Shown in pieces: positions 43,344 to 58,714 of a stretch of DNA of 64,000 nt. Numbering within the stretch: the first letter of the stretch is position 1; each line of letters opens with the position of its first letter. This DNA comes from Neocallimastix lanati (nom. inval.) (Eukaryota > Neocallimastigomycota > Neocallimastigomycetes > Neocallimastigales > Neocallimastigaceae). The notes below the pieces were generated by a model. It saw only the letters and a program-made list of their open reading frames with translations. It was not told the origin of the DNA and ran no database searches. The translations under genes and the position numbers were made by a program. The DNA lies in assembly GCA_016946835.1 (NCBI GenBank), contig JACVTC010000037.1:724501-788500 (forward strand), read 5' to 3'.

Positions 43344-44105
43344 ATAAAAATATTACTAATAAAATCAAAAAATGTGGTAATGATATGTTAATTATGAGTA
43401 AATCATTACAAAAAATATTTTATTTAATCTTTTTAATTTATTTAATAACCAAAAAACTTTTATACATATATAATTAAAAAAAAAAAAAAAAACTCTTCAA
43501 TTTTTAATTTTTCATATATATATATTTTAAGAATTAATTTTATCAATAGCTATAATTTTAGTATTTTTTAATAATATATATATAATAGTAATAAATTATA
43601 ATATTGAGATAATTATATAATAGCATTAAAAATTAATATTATAATTTTTTTAATTTTTTTTTTTTTTTTTTTTTTTTACTTTTTATCTTGGTGAATCTAC
43701 TCTTTATTAGGAAAAAAAAAAGTGATGTGATTACCAAAATATATATATCTCATACAATGTTGAAACATGTCAAAATTTTTATAAACCAACCAAACGTATA
43801 TAATGAGCTATTAAACTGATATTAAAAAGTTTATTTAATATAAATTTGTGTTAATTAAAATTTGAAACTTCAATATTATTATTTAAAATAATTTATTATT
43901 ATAATAGATTTTTATTCGTTTTATAAATTGGTTTACTAAGGATATTTATTATTTATTTAAATAATTAAATATATGACAAAATGAACGAACTTTAAAAAAA
44001 AATCTCATTTGAATTACTAATAATTTTTTTTGATGAAAATCAAAAAATTGTCAAAAATAAACAAATAAACAAACAAACAAACAAACAAACAAACAAACAA
44101 ACAAA

Positions 44106-44204
<99 letters not shown>

Positions 44205-45514
44205 ATTTATAAATAAATAAATAAATAGGTAAATAAATAGATAATAAATAAATAAATAGATAATAAATAAATAAATAGATAAATAAATAAATAAATAGAT
44301 AAATAAATAGATAATAAATAAATAAATAGATAAATAAATAAATAGATAAATAAATAAATATATATATATATGTTTTAATAGTACTTGCAATTATATTTAG
44401 AATATAAATATATTTTAGTTTTTTTTTTTTATATAAATATATATATATATTTTTTAATTTGATACTCATTTAATATATATATAATTCCATATTAAAATTT
44501 TTAAGATCTCTATAATTATTACAGTTTCTATAAATGTATTTGATATTTAATATTTAGTGTAACGTTTCAGTTTTAGTTTATTTTTATTTTTTTTTTTATG
44601 TTCATCAATTTCAATTTTATTCTTTCTTTTATTTAATAACAATATTATTATATAAAAAAAACTTGAAAGTGTTACATTATATAAACGTATTTCTTTATTT
44701 TTATGCCATATTGTATACTACTTTAATTAAATATTTTATAATTATATATAAAACTATTATCAAATATATTTAAATTATTTATTTATATTTATATCATTTA
44801 ATAATATTAAATTTTATTTATAACAATATCACTAGTTAAAAAAGTATGCATGTAATAATATAAGTTCAAAAAAAAAAAAAAAAAAAAAAAATAAATTTCC
44901 TTTTTAATAAAACTTTGTTAATAATTTATGAAAATAAAATATTTTTAGAGTTTATAGTTTTTTTTTTTTTTTTTTTTTTTAAAAAAAATTTATTTGTGCT
45001 ATATTTTAATTGATATGAAAAGTTATTTTATTATGTTTAAAAATTCTAACGAAGTAGGATATGTATATATGAATACTTCTAATTAAAAATAAATTGATAC
45101 AAAATTAACTATATAATATTAGAATATTAACATCAAATAGAATTAAGATATAAATAAAAGTTTGTTTTTATTTAAGATTTTATATATAATTCTAGTTTAT
45201 TTTTATTTATTATTTTTTTTTGTGTATTCTGTTTGTATAATTCTACTAAATAAACAAGAAATATGGCGCTGATTCATAATTAAATCTTATTAAATATAAT
45301 TATCATTATCATAATTATAAATTGATTAATTAATAAATTATTAGATTATACAAACTTATATATTTAATATTATGTTAGCATAATAAAGCCTTCATAATTC
45401 ATAGTTATAATTAATGGATAAGATTTTTTTTCTTTTTCTACTTATTTTTTTTTTTTTTTTTTAAATTTTAAATTTTAAAGCTGTTACAATTAAATATATA
45501 ATTATTCTTTTTAT

Positions 45515-45566
<52 letters not shown>

Positions 45567-46645
45567 TATTATTATTATTATAAATTAATTTTTCGTAAAA
45601 GATAAATTTTTGATTAAACACATTGTTATTAGAATTTGAGTAAAGTATTATTTGAACAGAGTAAATGAAAAAATTTTTTATATAATATTAATATATAATA
45701 ATAATGAAAATACTTTTTACATAATATATATGTCTAATAATTATGAAAAATACTTTGTATATAATATTTATATATAATAATAATGAAAATACTTTTTATA
45801 ATATCTATATCTAATAATAATAAAAATATTGTTTATATAACATTTATATTTAATATTATGTTTAAATTACATTATAATATTTCTTTTTTTTCATATAATT
45901 TATAATATATAATTAGTATTATTATGTTTCATTTATTATTATTATTATTATTATTTTTTTTTTAGTTCTTTTTTGCTATGGTTGTTACATTATAAATGAT
46001 AATTATTAATTAAAATATAAATAATGGAATAATGAAATAATAAATAAAAAAATAATTTATAATACATAATTTGATGTATATAATAAAATTGTGGAACAAT
46101 TAAAAAAATAAATAGATTTATAAATAGATAGATAAATAAATAAATAATTATAAATATATTTTTTAATAATTAAAAAATAAAAAATATTAAAATTAAAAAT
46201 TTAATAAATGATCCATAATTTGATTAAATCATCTAACCTAATTTTATTCTGGTTTATTTTTTATCAAAATAGAATCATTAACTTTTTTTTTTTTTTTTTT
46301 TTGTCTTTTTTTTTTTATTAAAAACTGAAATATTATGAAATACTAAATATAATAATAAAAATGTTAATATTCTAAAAATATATTATATCATATTAAATAT
46401 ATATAATATAATATATAATATATAATATATAGTATATAATATTTAATACATTTTTTTTAAAAAAAAAAAAAATAAAATAAAAACAAAGGCAAATAATAAT
46501 AAAAAGATATATGATTAAATCATAATTAATAAAATTATTTATTTTTTATTATTTTTAAACTTTTTTTTTTTTTTTTTTAAAAAAAATGATAATAGATACT
46601 TATATATATAATCTTAGTTTTTAATATTTATCTATATATATCAGG
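43344..46645. other. Repeat-rich spacer, no gene seen
   Basis: The largest component is an (AAAC)n to (AAAT)n array at 44062-44360, whose open frames are artefacts of the repeat. Poly-T at about 45519-45564 and AT-rich repeats at 45660-45850 follow. Nothing with coding character was found. Confidence 0.6.
44062..44360. repeat. Compound (AAAC)n(AAAT)n microsatellite, about 300 bp
   Basis: Starts as AAAC repeats, changes to a long AAAT run and then to AAAT with AGAT and AAT interruptions toward the right end. The long frames across it encode only low-complexity tetramer translations and are not genes. Confidence 0.95.
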
Positions 46646-46910
46646 GCATTAAGAGTAACTATAGGTTGGATGTTGATTCTACTAATAGAGAATAATGGCA
46701 CCAACATTCAAATTTATAATATTAATTTATGTGGTAATACTCAATAAATTATTTATTTATTGAAGAAGAAAAACATATTAAAGTAATGTATATGATATTG
46801 GTACCATGGTCACGAATGAAAATCGAGTTTGTTAATGTGGAAAAAAGAGTATTCATCAAAGTCTCGATGATAGTAGTAATGGTTATCAATATATGCCATA
46901 ATAGTGAAAA
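46646..46910 (+). pseudogene. Ankyrin-repeat gene remnant (plus strand)
   Basis: Frame fragments read as ankyrin units: LLIENNGTNIQIYNINLCGN in one frame from 46646 and IGTMVTNENRVC in another near 46797. These match the local consensus (LIENGADIN..N.YGETPLF) seen in the remnant on the other strand. An in-frame stop after the first unit and a shift before the second show that it is not functional. Its true limits are unclear. An unspliced intron explanation is less likely, because no suitable splice sites were seen. Confidence 0.55.
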
Positions 46911-47060
46911 AAAAAAAAAAAAACTTTATCCGTTGAATTTGTTATATAGCTATCTAAATGATGAAAAAAAAAAAAAAAAAATAACCACAATCTTTTTTGG
47001 GTTACTAAGATGAAACTATTATTTGATTATAGTGAAAAATTGGAAAAATTTTATTATTTC

Positions 47061-47093
<33 letters not shown>

Positions 47094-47126
47094 CCTATTC
47101 ATTCTTTGTATTCATGTCCAATTAGA

Positions 47127-47184
<58 letters not shown>

Positions 47185-47233
47185 TAGAACATACCTTTAA
47201 AGTAATGGTATTCTCTATTAATTAAATTTTTTG

Positions 47234-48017
47234 TCATATTTTTTTAATAATATATTTTAATAATATATAAGCGTAAAATAATAATTTATCATCTTTATCA
47301 GCCCCATTTTCAATTAATTCATTTTTAACATTTTTTTTATTCATTTCTGCTCCATATTTTTCAACTAAGCAATCTTCATAATATTTTTTATAGTTTCTTT
47401 TTCTAGCATATATCAATTAATTACTACTATTTTTATCAAATTGAATTTATTTTAAATTTTATATCTGATATATCTGATTCCATTGTTCAATTTCAATTAA
47501 ATATTTTCATAAATAGTTTTATTTTAACTTTTTTTACATGCATCAAATAATAATATTGATTCACCACTTTTAGTCTTCTTGATTTATATCTGCTTCATGT
47601 TTAATTAAAAAATATTTTATAGTATTTTCCTTTTCCTTTTTTTTACATGTCATGTTCAATTAAATACTTTACAATATTTTTATTTTTACTTTTTTATATG
47701 TATCAAATAATAGTGTAATATTAGTTCACTACTTTTAGTCTTCTTGCTTTATATCTGCTTCATGTTCAATTAAAAAACACTTTACAGTATTTTAATTTTC
47801 CATTTTTAATGCCTTAAAATATTGATATTTTACCATTTGCTTATTTTTATTTTTATTTGCTCCATATTCGATTAAATACTTTACAATATTTTTATTTATA
47901 CTTCTGTAGGCATTAAATAATGATGTTTCATCATTTTCGACTTCATGCTCAATATATATACCATGTTCAATTAAATACTTTACAATATTTTTATTTCCAT
48001 TTCGGTATACATTAAAT

Positions 48018-48054
<37 letters not shown>

Positions 48055-48196
48055 ACTTCTTAGTATATATTTGCATTGTGTTCAATTCAACATTATACTA
48101 TTTTTTTTATTTCCACTAGAGTATACATAAATTGATGGTGTCATGAAATACATTTATTTTATTTATATCTTCTACATGTTTATTAAATACCTTACA

Positions 48197-48230
<34 letters not shown>

Positions 48231-48605
48231 CACTTCGACATGCATTAAATAAACGTTGTTCCATACTCAAAATTTTATATATTTATTTCTTCTCCAAGTC
48301 CAACTAAATATTTTACTATATTTTCATTTCCATTATAATATGCATTAATATAATAATGGTTTTTCAAGTTTTTTACTTATTTTATTTATATCATATATAA
48401 ATAATCTTTACAGTTTTCTATTATTAATTTTAATTTCTCAGAAGAAAGTAATTCTTTATTTTAAATTTCAAATACAATACCTTTTTTCTTTATTTTTATT
48501 ACTTGTATTGTTATTATTATTATAGTTATGATTACTTTTTAAACTCAAATTCTCTATTATTAATAGCTTTAATAAATGATTTAATATTAAAAGAGTCATT
48601 ATCAT
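47234..48605 (-). pseudogene. Ankyrin-repeat protein pseudogene (minus strand)
   Basis: At least six ankyrin-like units can be read in changing frames, with motifs such as NKNIVKYLIEYGANKNKN, IKYFLIKHEADINQED and ENIVKYLVGLGEEIN. The 5' part (about 48600-48400) reads NDSFNIKSFIKAINNREFEF and LLSSEKLKLIIENCKDY, a typical leader before the repeats. The longest intact piece is 97 residues (48085-47792). Poly-A tracts (on the coding strand) of about 23 and 36 interrupt the frame near 48019-48053 and 48201-48230. Several stops and shifts in between mark a decayed host gene. Large ankyrin families are common in gut fungi. Confidence 0.75.
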
Positions 48606-49040
48606 TTTTATTTTTTTTTTAAAATGAAAATTATTTTTTTATTATACTATTTTACTATTTATGTAAAAAGGTTTTCTTATTATTATTTATAACTTGTTAT
48701 ATTTCATTATTATTATCTTCTATTACTTATTTTTCATTATTATTCATTATTATTATAATTATACATCAATATTTATTATTTATTATTAGTTATTAAACAA
48801 AAAAAATCAAATATATTTTTTTTTTTTAAAAAAAAAAATTTAAAATAAATTAAAATTTGATCACATTTTTTTTATTATTTTTTTTAATTATTATTTTTTA
48901 TTTTTATTTATATTTTAATATATATGAAAATTTAACCTTTAACATGAATTTTGTTTATTATCATTATAAATTTAATATATATATATATATATATATATAT
49001 TTTTAATAAAATTTTTATTTATATATTATAATTATATATT

Positions 49041-49083
<43 letters not shown>

Positions 49084-49386
49084 CAATAAAGTATAATTCC
49101 ATCTCTATTCTGAATAACTTTCTCTTCGGATATTTTAAGAAATTATTTTAAATTTCCAAATTATTCTTATCTTTGAAGATATCAAGTATAATAATTGTAA
49201 TAATATATACTTATAATTATTAATAAATATGTTATAATAATTATTAGTTTTAAATGGATTATACATGAGAATGAATTAAAAAAATATTTATACATATATA
49301 ATAGCATTTTTTAATATTAAATTAATTTTGATATTAATTTACATTTTTCATTTAAAAAATAAAGAAAATAAATAATTATCAGTGAA
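48606..49386. other. Upstream region of the pullulanase gene
   Basis: No gene seen. It holds poly-T at about 49044-49083. A somewhat less A/T-biased stretch (49084-49195, with TTCTCTTCGGATA) 200-300 bp before the start codon is where promoter elements would be expected. No defined motif could be named. Confidence 0.45.
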
Positions 49387-50002
49387 ATGGAATCAAAAAT
49401 TATACCTGTAGAAAAAGTTGATAAAGTAAATTTAGAAAATGAAATTTTATATAAATCTAAACTTTTTTCAACATCAAATTATTATACTGGAAATGATTTG
49501 GGTTTAACGTATTCTCCCGAAAAATCAACTTTTAAATTGTGGGCTCCTACTGCAAAATTAGTAACATTACATTTATATTCAAAATCTAATATTGATTCCC
49601 ATATTCAAAAAAATTCACCCGATCGTAAAATTAGAATGTTTAAACAAAATGCTCAAACTCCAGAAGTAGTTATAACTGATACAAGTAATGATGATAGTTT
49701 TAATTATTGTAATGAATTGACTCAGGGAATTTGGGCTGTTGAAGTTCTAGAAGATTTGGATGGTTGGTATTATACTTATTCAATAAAACTTCCAAAAGAT
49801 GTTAGCTTTTATAAAATATTTATGAAACAAACCCAATCAAAGGAACCATTGAATGGTCTTGAATATCCAAAAGGTATTTTTTCCTGTTAAAGTTATCATA
49901 CTATAAATTATATATATATTTTTTTTAGAAAAAAAAATTAATAAAATAATTTAACAAATGAATTATATAATAATAGTAATAATAATAATAATAAGGAAAA
50001 AA

Positions 50003-50066
<64 letters not shown>

Positions 50067-50124
50067 GGAGGAAAAAATAAAATAATAATAATAATAATAA
50101 TAATAATAAAGGAGGAAAAAATAA

Positions 50125-50157
<33 letters not shown>

Positions 50158-50171
50158 GGAGGAAAAAATAA

Positions 50172-50219
<48 letters not shown>

Positions 50220-52203
50220 GGAGGAAAAAATAAAATAATAATAATAATAATAATAGAAAATAAATAAATAATTCATATTTTCATTATTAAATCATCACAT
50301 AATTTTTATTAATAAATGTGATTTAATTAATAATTAATTTCTATTTTAATTTCTTTTTTAATATAATGATTTAATTGATTTTTTTTCTCCGGAAAAATAA
50401 ATTGATAATATTTGCTTTTTTTTTTTTATATATATTTTAGAATCTCTTGACTCTTTCGATTTAAATAGCATTGAATATGTTGAATATGAGGCTATGGATC
50501 CATATGCCAAAGCATGTAGTGTAAATGGTCACTATGCATATATTTGTGACTTATCAAAAGCTGATAAAGAGATCAAAGGATGGGATGCAGATATATTACG
50601 TGAATCATGTCAGAAAAAAAATCCGTTAACTTCACCAACAGATGCTATTGTTTATGAATGTCATGTTAGAGATATGACCATGCATCCTTGCTCTGGAGTT
50701 TCAAGAAAAGGTCAATATCTTGGTTTAGCTGAAACTGGTACGAAATCACCTGATGGTTATTCTACTGGTATGGATCATATTTGTGAATTAGGTGTCACTC
50801 ATGTTCAACTTCTTCCAATATATGATTATGATGATGTAGATGAAACCAAACCTTTCGATTCCTATAATTGGGGTTATAATCCATTAAACTATAATATCCC
50901 TGAAGGTTCCTACTCCTCTAAACCAGATGATCCATTATGTAGAATTATTGAATTAAAAACATTAATTAAAACTTTCCATGATAAGGGTATTCGTATTATT
51001 ATGGATGTTGTATTTAATCATACATTTCATACGAAATCTGCTGAATTTAATAAAATAGTTCCTGGTTTTTATTATCGAATGGATAAATTTGGTCAATTTA
51101 GTGATGGTTCCGGTTGTGGTAATGAAATTGCTACTGAAAGATTAATGGTTAGAAAATATATATTAGATTGTATTGCCTACTGGATTAATGAGTTTCATGT
51201 AGATGGATTCCGATTTGATTTGATGGGGTTAATAGATATAGAAACCATGAAATCTATTAGAGATATGATTGATCAAATAGATCCAAGTATTATTACCTAT
51301 GGTGAAGGATGGACATGTGGTGATACTCCATTGGCTGAAAGTAAGAGAAGTACACGTAATAATGCTACGCATGAAGATTTAATTAACATTGGTATGTTTA
51401 ATGATGAAATTCGTGATAGCCTAGTTGGTTCTGTTTTTAATAAATATGGTTTAGGTTTTGCTACAGGAAGTAAAGATATCAATAAAGAGATATTTAAAAT
51501 CTTAATTTCAGGTTCTATTGGACATCCAAGTTGTAAAACGATTTGTCCAAGAGTGAGAACCCCAAGCCAAATAGTGAATTATGCTTCTTGTCATGATAAT
51601 ATGTGCCTCTGGGATAAAATTTGTCTTTCTACTAATAAAGCTGGTGGTACCACTGATGAGGAAAGAGTTAAAATGGATCAATTAGCAATGGCTATTGTTT
51701 TATTCTCTCAAGGTATTGCCTTTATTCATGAAGGAGAGGAACTTTTACGCACCAAAAAAATGGATGAAAATAGTTACAAGTCTGGAGATATTATTAATGC
51801 CATCGATTGGACTAAAAAATCAACAAACCATTCCACCTTCACCTATTATAAAAATTTGATAAAATTTAGGAAGGAGCATCCCGCGTTACGTATGAATGAT
51901 CGTAAAGAAATTTGGAAGAATATCTATTTTATGGATATAGAAAATATTAATACTATTGGCGTTATTATAGATAATCATGCAAATCAAGATCCATTTAAAG
52001 TAATTATGATTTTCTTTAATGCCGAAAAGGAAGAGATTGAAGTTAATCTTCCACAAGAAGATTGGTCAATTGTCTTTTGTGATTTAAATACAGAAGAAGA
52101 GGAAGTAAATATCCCAATAACTAATAAAACTTCATTAATTATTCCAGGACTGAGTACGGTTGTATTGGCTGATACTGAAAGTGTTAAAGCATTCAAAAAA
52201 TAA
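49387..52203 (+). CDS. pulA: Type I pullulanase (GH13 alpha-glucan debranching enzyme)
   Basis: Hydrolyses alpha-1,6 branch points in pullulan, limit dextrin or glycogen-like polymers. Two exons, 49387-49873 and 50441-52203, with a 567-nt GT-AG intron, give 749 residues. An N-terminal CBM48-like module (about 35-165, with FKLWAPTA) precedes the GH13 barrel (about 200-630). The type I pullulanase signature YNWGYNP lies at 304-310. The catalytic set is Asp422 (GFRFDLMG), Glu451 (YGEGW) and Asp548 (CHDN). A C-terminal beta domain follows. No signal peptide is visible, so it is probably cytosolic and may act on stored glycogen or imported dextrins. The family is mainly bacterial and plant, and the closest type by motif is Firmicutes PulA, so ancient transfer from rumen bacteria is likely. 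The intron would then be a later gain. Confidence 0.94.
49970..50260. repeat. Compound minisatellite in the pullulanase intron
   Basis: (AAT)n blocks of varying length are separated by four near-identical spacers of the form AAAGGAGGAAAAAATAA. It fills over half of the only intron. On the coding strand the GGAGGAAAAA spacers are purine islands at near-regular distance. Confidence 0.9.
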
Positions 52204-53604
<1,401 letters not shown>

Positions 53605-54032
53605 TTATTGTCTCTTAATTAATGTCTTCTTTACAACATTGAAAGAGTAAACATAAGCATAGATAATAAATAATGTAGTAACAATTTGAATAAATGTCCC
53701 TATATAAAGTATTTAAAAAATAATAGTAATAAATATATATAAAAAAAAAAAATTTAAATAAATATTAAATATTAAATTTTTATTAAATTCATATATATAT
53801 ATATTAATAATTTAATTACCAATAACAAAATATAACAATGAAAGGTCCATAACAATCATTTTATCTGGACTAAAAGATGATCCAATGGTTTTTACTTTAG
53901 TATGTATTCTTATTTTAGTCCAACTATAAATTGTTACAATACAGAATATAGCTAAATATTTTTAAATATTTTATTTTTTTTTTTAAAATTATTAGTTTAT
54001 TAATTTACAAATTTTATGATAAATTTAATGGA

Positions 54033-54077
<45 letters not shown>

Positions 54078-57000
54078 GAATATAATTAATATATATAGAT
54101 TATCTTATGTAATATGTGTTAATATGTTTATATATAATACTTACTAATTAATACTGTAAGAAGAATAATAATAAGATAGCAATAACATATAAACCTTGTT
54201 TGTCCTAATTTTAAAAGATCCGTAGGTTTACGAAGTACTACAGCGGTATGTTTAGTATTATTTGATTTGGTAAGATTTAAATTTAGAAGTACAGATGGAT
54301 CCGTAGAATGACCAATAATATAATTATTTTCCATATCACCTTCTGCATTTTTATTTAATGGAATTTTTATATTTGCCCCTTCACTTTCGTTATCTTGAGA
54401 TAAAGCAATAATAGAAAAACGGCATTGCTTTCTTAATTGGTATTGCTGAGGACATACCCCGTTATTACCATTGATATTAAAAAGTCGACTAGCAGATGAA
54501 TTACTATAAGATCTTATTCCTCTCTCAAAATTCATGCCATATTCATTATCCATAAATTGTGGTGTACCATAGCTATACATTACATTTCTTTTTCGTGGAT
54601 TTAAAGTTGATATATGTCTGGTAAGTGGCTTGGGCTCCTCATAAATTTCTTTGATTTTTTCTTTAGTAGGAAGTTTACTTTGAGATTCAATGTTAATTAC
54701 AAAATCTTTATTATTTGTATTATAGTTCATTTCATTTACTATCGTTATTATTATTTATTATTATAATTATATAATTATAATTATTATTAATATTATAATT
54801 ATTATTATTTATTATTATTATTATTATAAAATATTTAAATTCGGAAAAGAATTAAAAAAAAAAATAAGCATATTAAAAAATATTAAAATTATAATGAGTA
54901 ATAATAAAATATAAATTATTAACTTCTATTTTTTATTTACTTTGTGATATAGTAACTGTTTTTAATATTTTTACTTGGTCCGCATTATCCACATCTTTTT
55001 CTTTACCTTTGAAATCTTTCTCTGGAAAATCATTATCAGCTCTTTTTATAATTTCTTGAGAATTTAATTTATTCTTAAATAAAGTATTTTTATTATTGCG
55101 TAATGAACGATTACAAAGATTATCTTCTGAATTAGATTTAATTAACTTAAGTTTTGCATCGTTATTATCTGATCTGGAAAGAGATAATATTTCTTCATGA
55201 CTCTTATTCATTTTCGTATTATTAGTTTTAATATTTTTTTTTGTAGATAAAGGCTTGCTTAATGAATTTTTTGATAGATTACGGTTTTGAGAATTATTAC
55301 TTGAATTTGAAAATCTATCTCTACATCGTATATATGAGCATTCATTTATTGTGGCATGTCTTTTGGGTTTTGAACTTTTTATATTGATATTGTAATCTAA
55401 AAGATCTCTATTCTTATTGACTATTGGCTTTATATTAGTTACTGTTTCCGATTTTTTCTGTATAGATTTTGGATTTAAAGATTTTAATTGTTCAACATTA
55501 ATAGTATCATTAGGATTATTGTTATCATTATTAATATTATCATTAGTATAAGGATCCTCATAATTGTCAATACTGCTGTATTTGGAATGGGTATTAATAC
55601 TTTGTTGATAAGATAGTTTATGATAAGCTCCTCCAAACTAACATTATAAAAATATTTTATTTTATTTATTTTTTTTTTTTATCATTATTATTTTTAATAA
55701 TATTAATTATTATATAATTTATTTATATTTAGTTGTATATCATAAAATATAGAAAAATATTTTAAATAAAATTCATCATAATAATTGATAAAGTTAGTAA
55801 ATTTAAATATATATTTATATATAATATAACAAGTTGTAATTTTTTTTTCTATTTTTGTTTATATAAATTATTATTATTTTTTTTATTTTTTTTTTTTATT
55901 AAAAAAAAAAAAGAAAAAAAAAATATTTACACTAATATTTGGTCCTACAACCGAGGGTAGACTTTCATTTTTCTCAGGTAAAGTATAGTATGAACCTGAA
56001 CTAATTTCAGAAATATCATCAAAAGGTGTATCATTTACTGTCATCTTCTTATAATGAACAATTTTTATGACAACAAGAGTAAAAATTACTAAAATAGTTG
56101 CTTCCAAGGAATAGCATAAGTCTACCCATACTTCTACTTTTTTAATTTCTGAACAAATATCCGATTTAAAAATATCATCTGTCACTTGGTTATAATCATT
56201 AAGTTGCTGCTGAGTACCAGACTCTCCACTTTGTACAAATTTATAGGTATAATTATCCACATAGATTTCATAATTATTTGAAATATTCATCTGTTTATAA
56301 ATATAATCCTCATCCATTAATATTCCAATATTAATATTTTTATTTTCATCATCATTGTATGAATTAGAAATACTTTTGTTTAATGGTGATGGGGTATAAT
56401 TTTCATTATATTCCACAACAATATCATTATCGTATATAATATGATTACTTTTATTATAATTTATTATTCTATTTAAATTTGGATAGTTAATATCCCTCTT
56501 ATAGATTTGACTTAAATTTTTGTATCTAAATAGTACTTTATTATTTCCATCTTTATTTTCATCCTTTATTTTATCCTTATTATTATTACCCTTATAACCA
56601 TCAATTAATGCCTTTAAATTATGTAAAAATACCACTGAGATACTTTTATCGTTTTCTTTTATATTATCATACATAGATAAACATGAATAATGTCCACATA
56701 CAGCATTTAGACATTTATCTGTACAATATTTTCTATTCTCTGTTTCCGATGAGATAACAGATGTTACATCTTCTATTAAGCATATTTTATTCAAGCCCCA
56801 TTTACTATTGTATATCATTATTTTATATCATTTATTTTATTTTATTTTTTTTTTTTTACCGTTTTCAAATATATATATAAAATATTATAAAATATTAACA
56901 AAAAAAAAAAAAAAAAAAAAAAGAAGAAGAAGAGAAAATAGAATTATCAAAGAATTTATGTTTGAAATAATAAAATATTATAATAAAATATTATAATAAA

Positions 57001-57173
57001 ATATAATAATAAAATATAATAATAAATATAATACAAAATAAAAAAAAAGATATTAATCAATATAATTAGTATTTATGAATATATATATTAAGATAATATA
57101 TAAAGTGATATAATACATTTAAAGAGAAGAAAAAATAAATAAATATTAAATTTGAAAGTTATTTAAGAAACAT

Positions 57174-57204
<31 letters not shown>

Positions 57205-58714
57205 AATTTATAAAATAACTTTATTTTATTTATTTATTTTTTTTTTTTTTTAAAAAAAAAAAATAGCAATAATTATAAAGTAAATAAATAATACTTTACT
57301 ATATTTCAATATAATTTTGTGGTATACTGGTATTTGGATTAACATAGGTTGTCCATTCTGGTTGGGTAATATTTACATAGATACTCATCCATTCTGTTGT
57401 TCCAAGACTGAAAAACATGGTTGATATAGATACAAATACCATGAAATAAAGTATAATAATATAATAAATATTAGAAAATAAATAAATGGTTAAAGTATCT
57501 TCTTGTGATGTATCAAATGCTATAGTAATAGATGAAGAGGATTCCGAATAGATATTATATTTTGAAGAATAATTATTATATAAAGTTACATTGCTATTGT
57601 TATTGCTGTTGTTCATATTATTTTTATTATTGGTAGGATTACTATTTTCTGGTACTCCTACAGATTTCAAATATTTTCTTTCCTTATCATCACCTTCATT
57701 TTTTTCTTCTTTTGCCATAGTTTTAGTTCCTTTAATAGGTAACTCTGACATATTGAATTTTAAACTTTTTATTAGATTTTGATTAGGATTACCATTTCTT
57801 TTTGATGATACGTTGGTTGTATTTTCAGAATCTTCGATTATTGAATTATTTATATTTATTGTATTATTAGTATTTTTATTTAAATTTTCATTATTTTCAA
57901 GATAATCTGTAGTCTCAATATTATTATTATCACTTTTATCAACTTTATTGTTATCATATATTTGGATTTGTTGTATTTTACCATTTTCTATACTTTCAAC
58001 ATCTACAACATTAATTTTTATTTCAATATTATTATCATCATCATTAGTACTAGTATTAGTAAGATTATTATTATTATCAATAATAGTATTTTGCTGTTCC
58101 TCAGATTCTAGTTCCTCACTTCCATTACTATCTTCAAATGGATTTTTTAAATCTACGTTAGGTTCTATTTTTTTATATTGATTATTATTATTATTATTAT
58201 TGTTGTTGTTGGTATTAATATAAATATTAGTATTAGTATTGACATTATTATTGGTATTGGTATAATTATTATTGCTATTATTTATATTATTGATATTTTC
58301 TTGAGTGGAATTAATGTTTTCATTATTTTCATTTTTTTTTGTATTAATAATATCTTCATTAGAAATCGTTGAAATAATAGGATCATTATTATCATTATCT
58401 TCAAATGGATTCATTATTATTTCCTTTTTTTGAGATTCCATTTCTATAATTTCTATTTCTTGAGGTATGTTATTAAAAGAAGGAATATTATTATAATTAT
58501 TCTTTAAATGTTCAAATCTGATTCGGTTAAAAATTTGTTCTTTATTATTATTATTATTATTATTACTATTATTACTAGCAGTATTATCGTTACTATTAAT
58601 ACTACTATAACTGCTATCTTTTTGTGATTTGTTAATTAAGTGACAACGGCTATAACTCTTACTACATTCATCGAATTTTTCTTCATTTTCTTGATCATTA
58701 TCTATTAAATCCAT
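53605..58714 (-). CDS. Four-span membrane protein with claudin-like loop, long disordered cytoplasmic regions
   Basis: Six exons fit one frame: 58714-57300, 56804-55931, 55637-54941, 54705-54145, 53951-53820, 53699-53605, giving 1257 residues. All introns are GT-AG. An Asn-rich acidic N-terminus (about 430 residues) precedes span 1 (near YYIIILYFMVFVSI). A loop of roughly 230 residues follows, with TEW, KWGL..IC and further Cys pairs, like the W-GL-C-C pattern of claudin/Sur7/PalI proteins. Span 2 is near residue 720 (ATILVIFTLVVI). A disordered cytoplasmic stretch of about 400 residues follows, then spans 3 (YLIIILLTVLITIFC) and 4 (YFVIGTFIQIVTTLFI), and a KKTLIKRQ tail. Alternative: two genes, the first ending at 54933 and the second starting at an ATG at 54730 (270 residues). 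The loop motif bridges the first splice, which supports at least that join. Function is unknown; cortical or cell-wall organisation is a guess. Confidence 0.6.

Noticed and set aside
44017-44469. Long open frames of 116 and 150 residues over the AAAT array
   Set aside because: They encode only repeated YLFI-type tetramers from a microsatellite, with no coding character outside it.
54730-54933. Separate gene boundary between 54933 and 54730
   Set aside because: Not fully excluded, but splice sites at 54940 and 54706 with matching phase and the four-span total favour a single gene.
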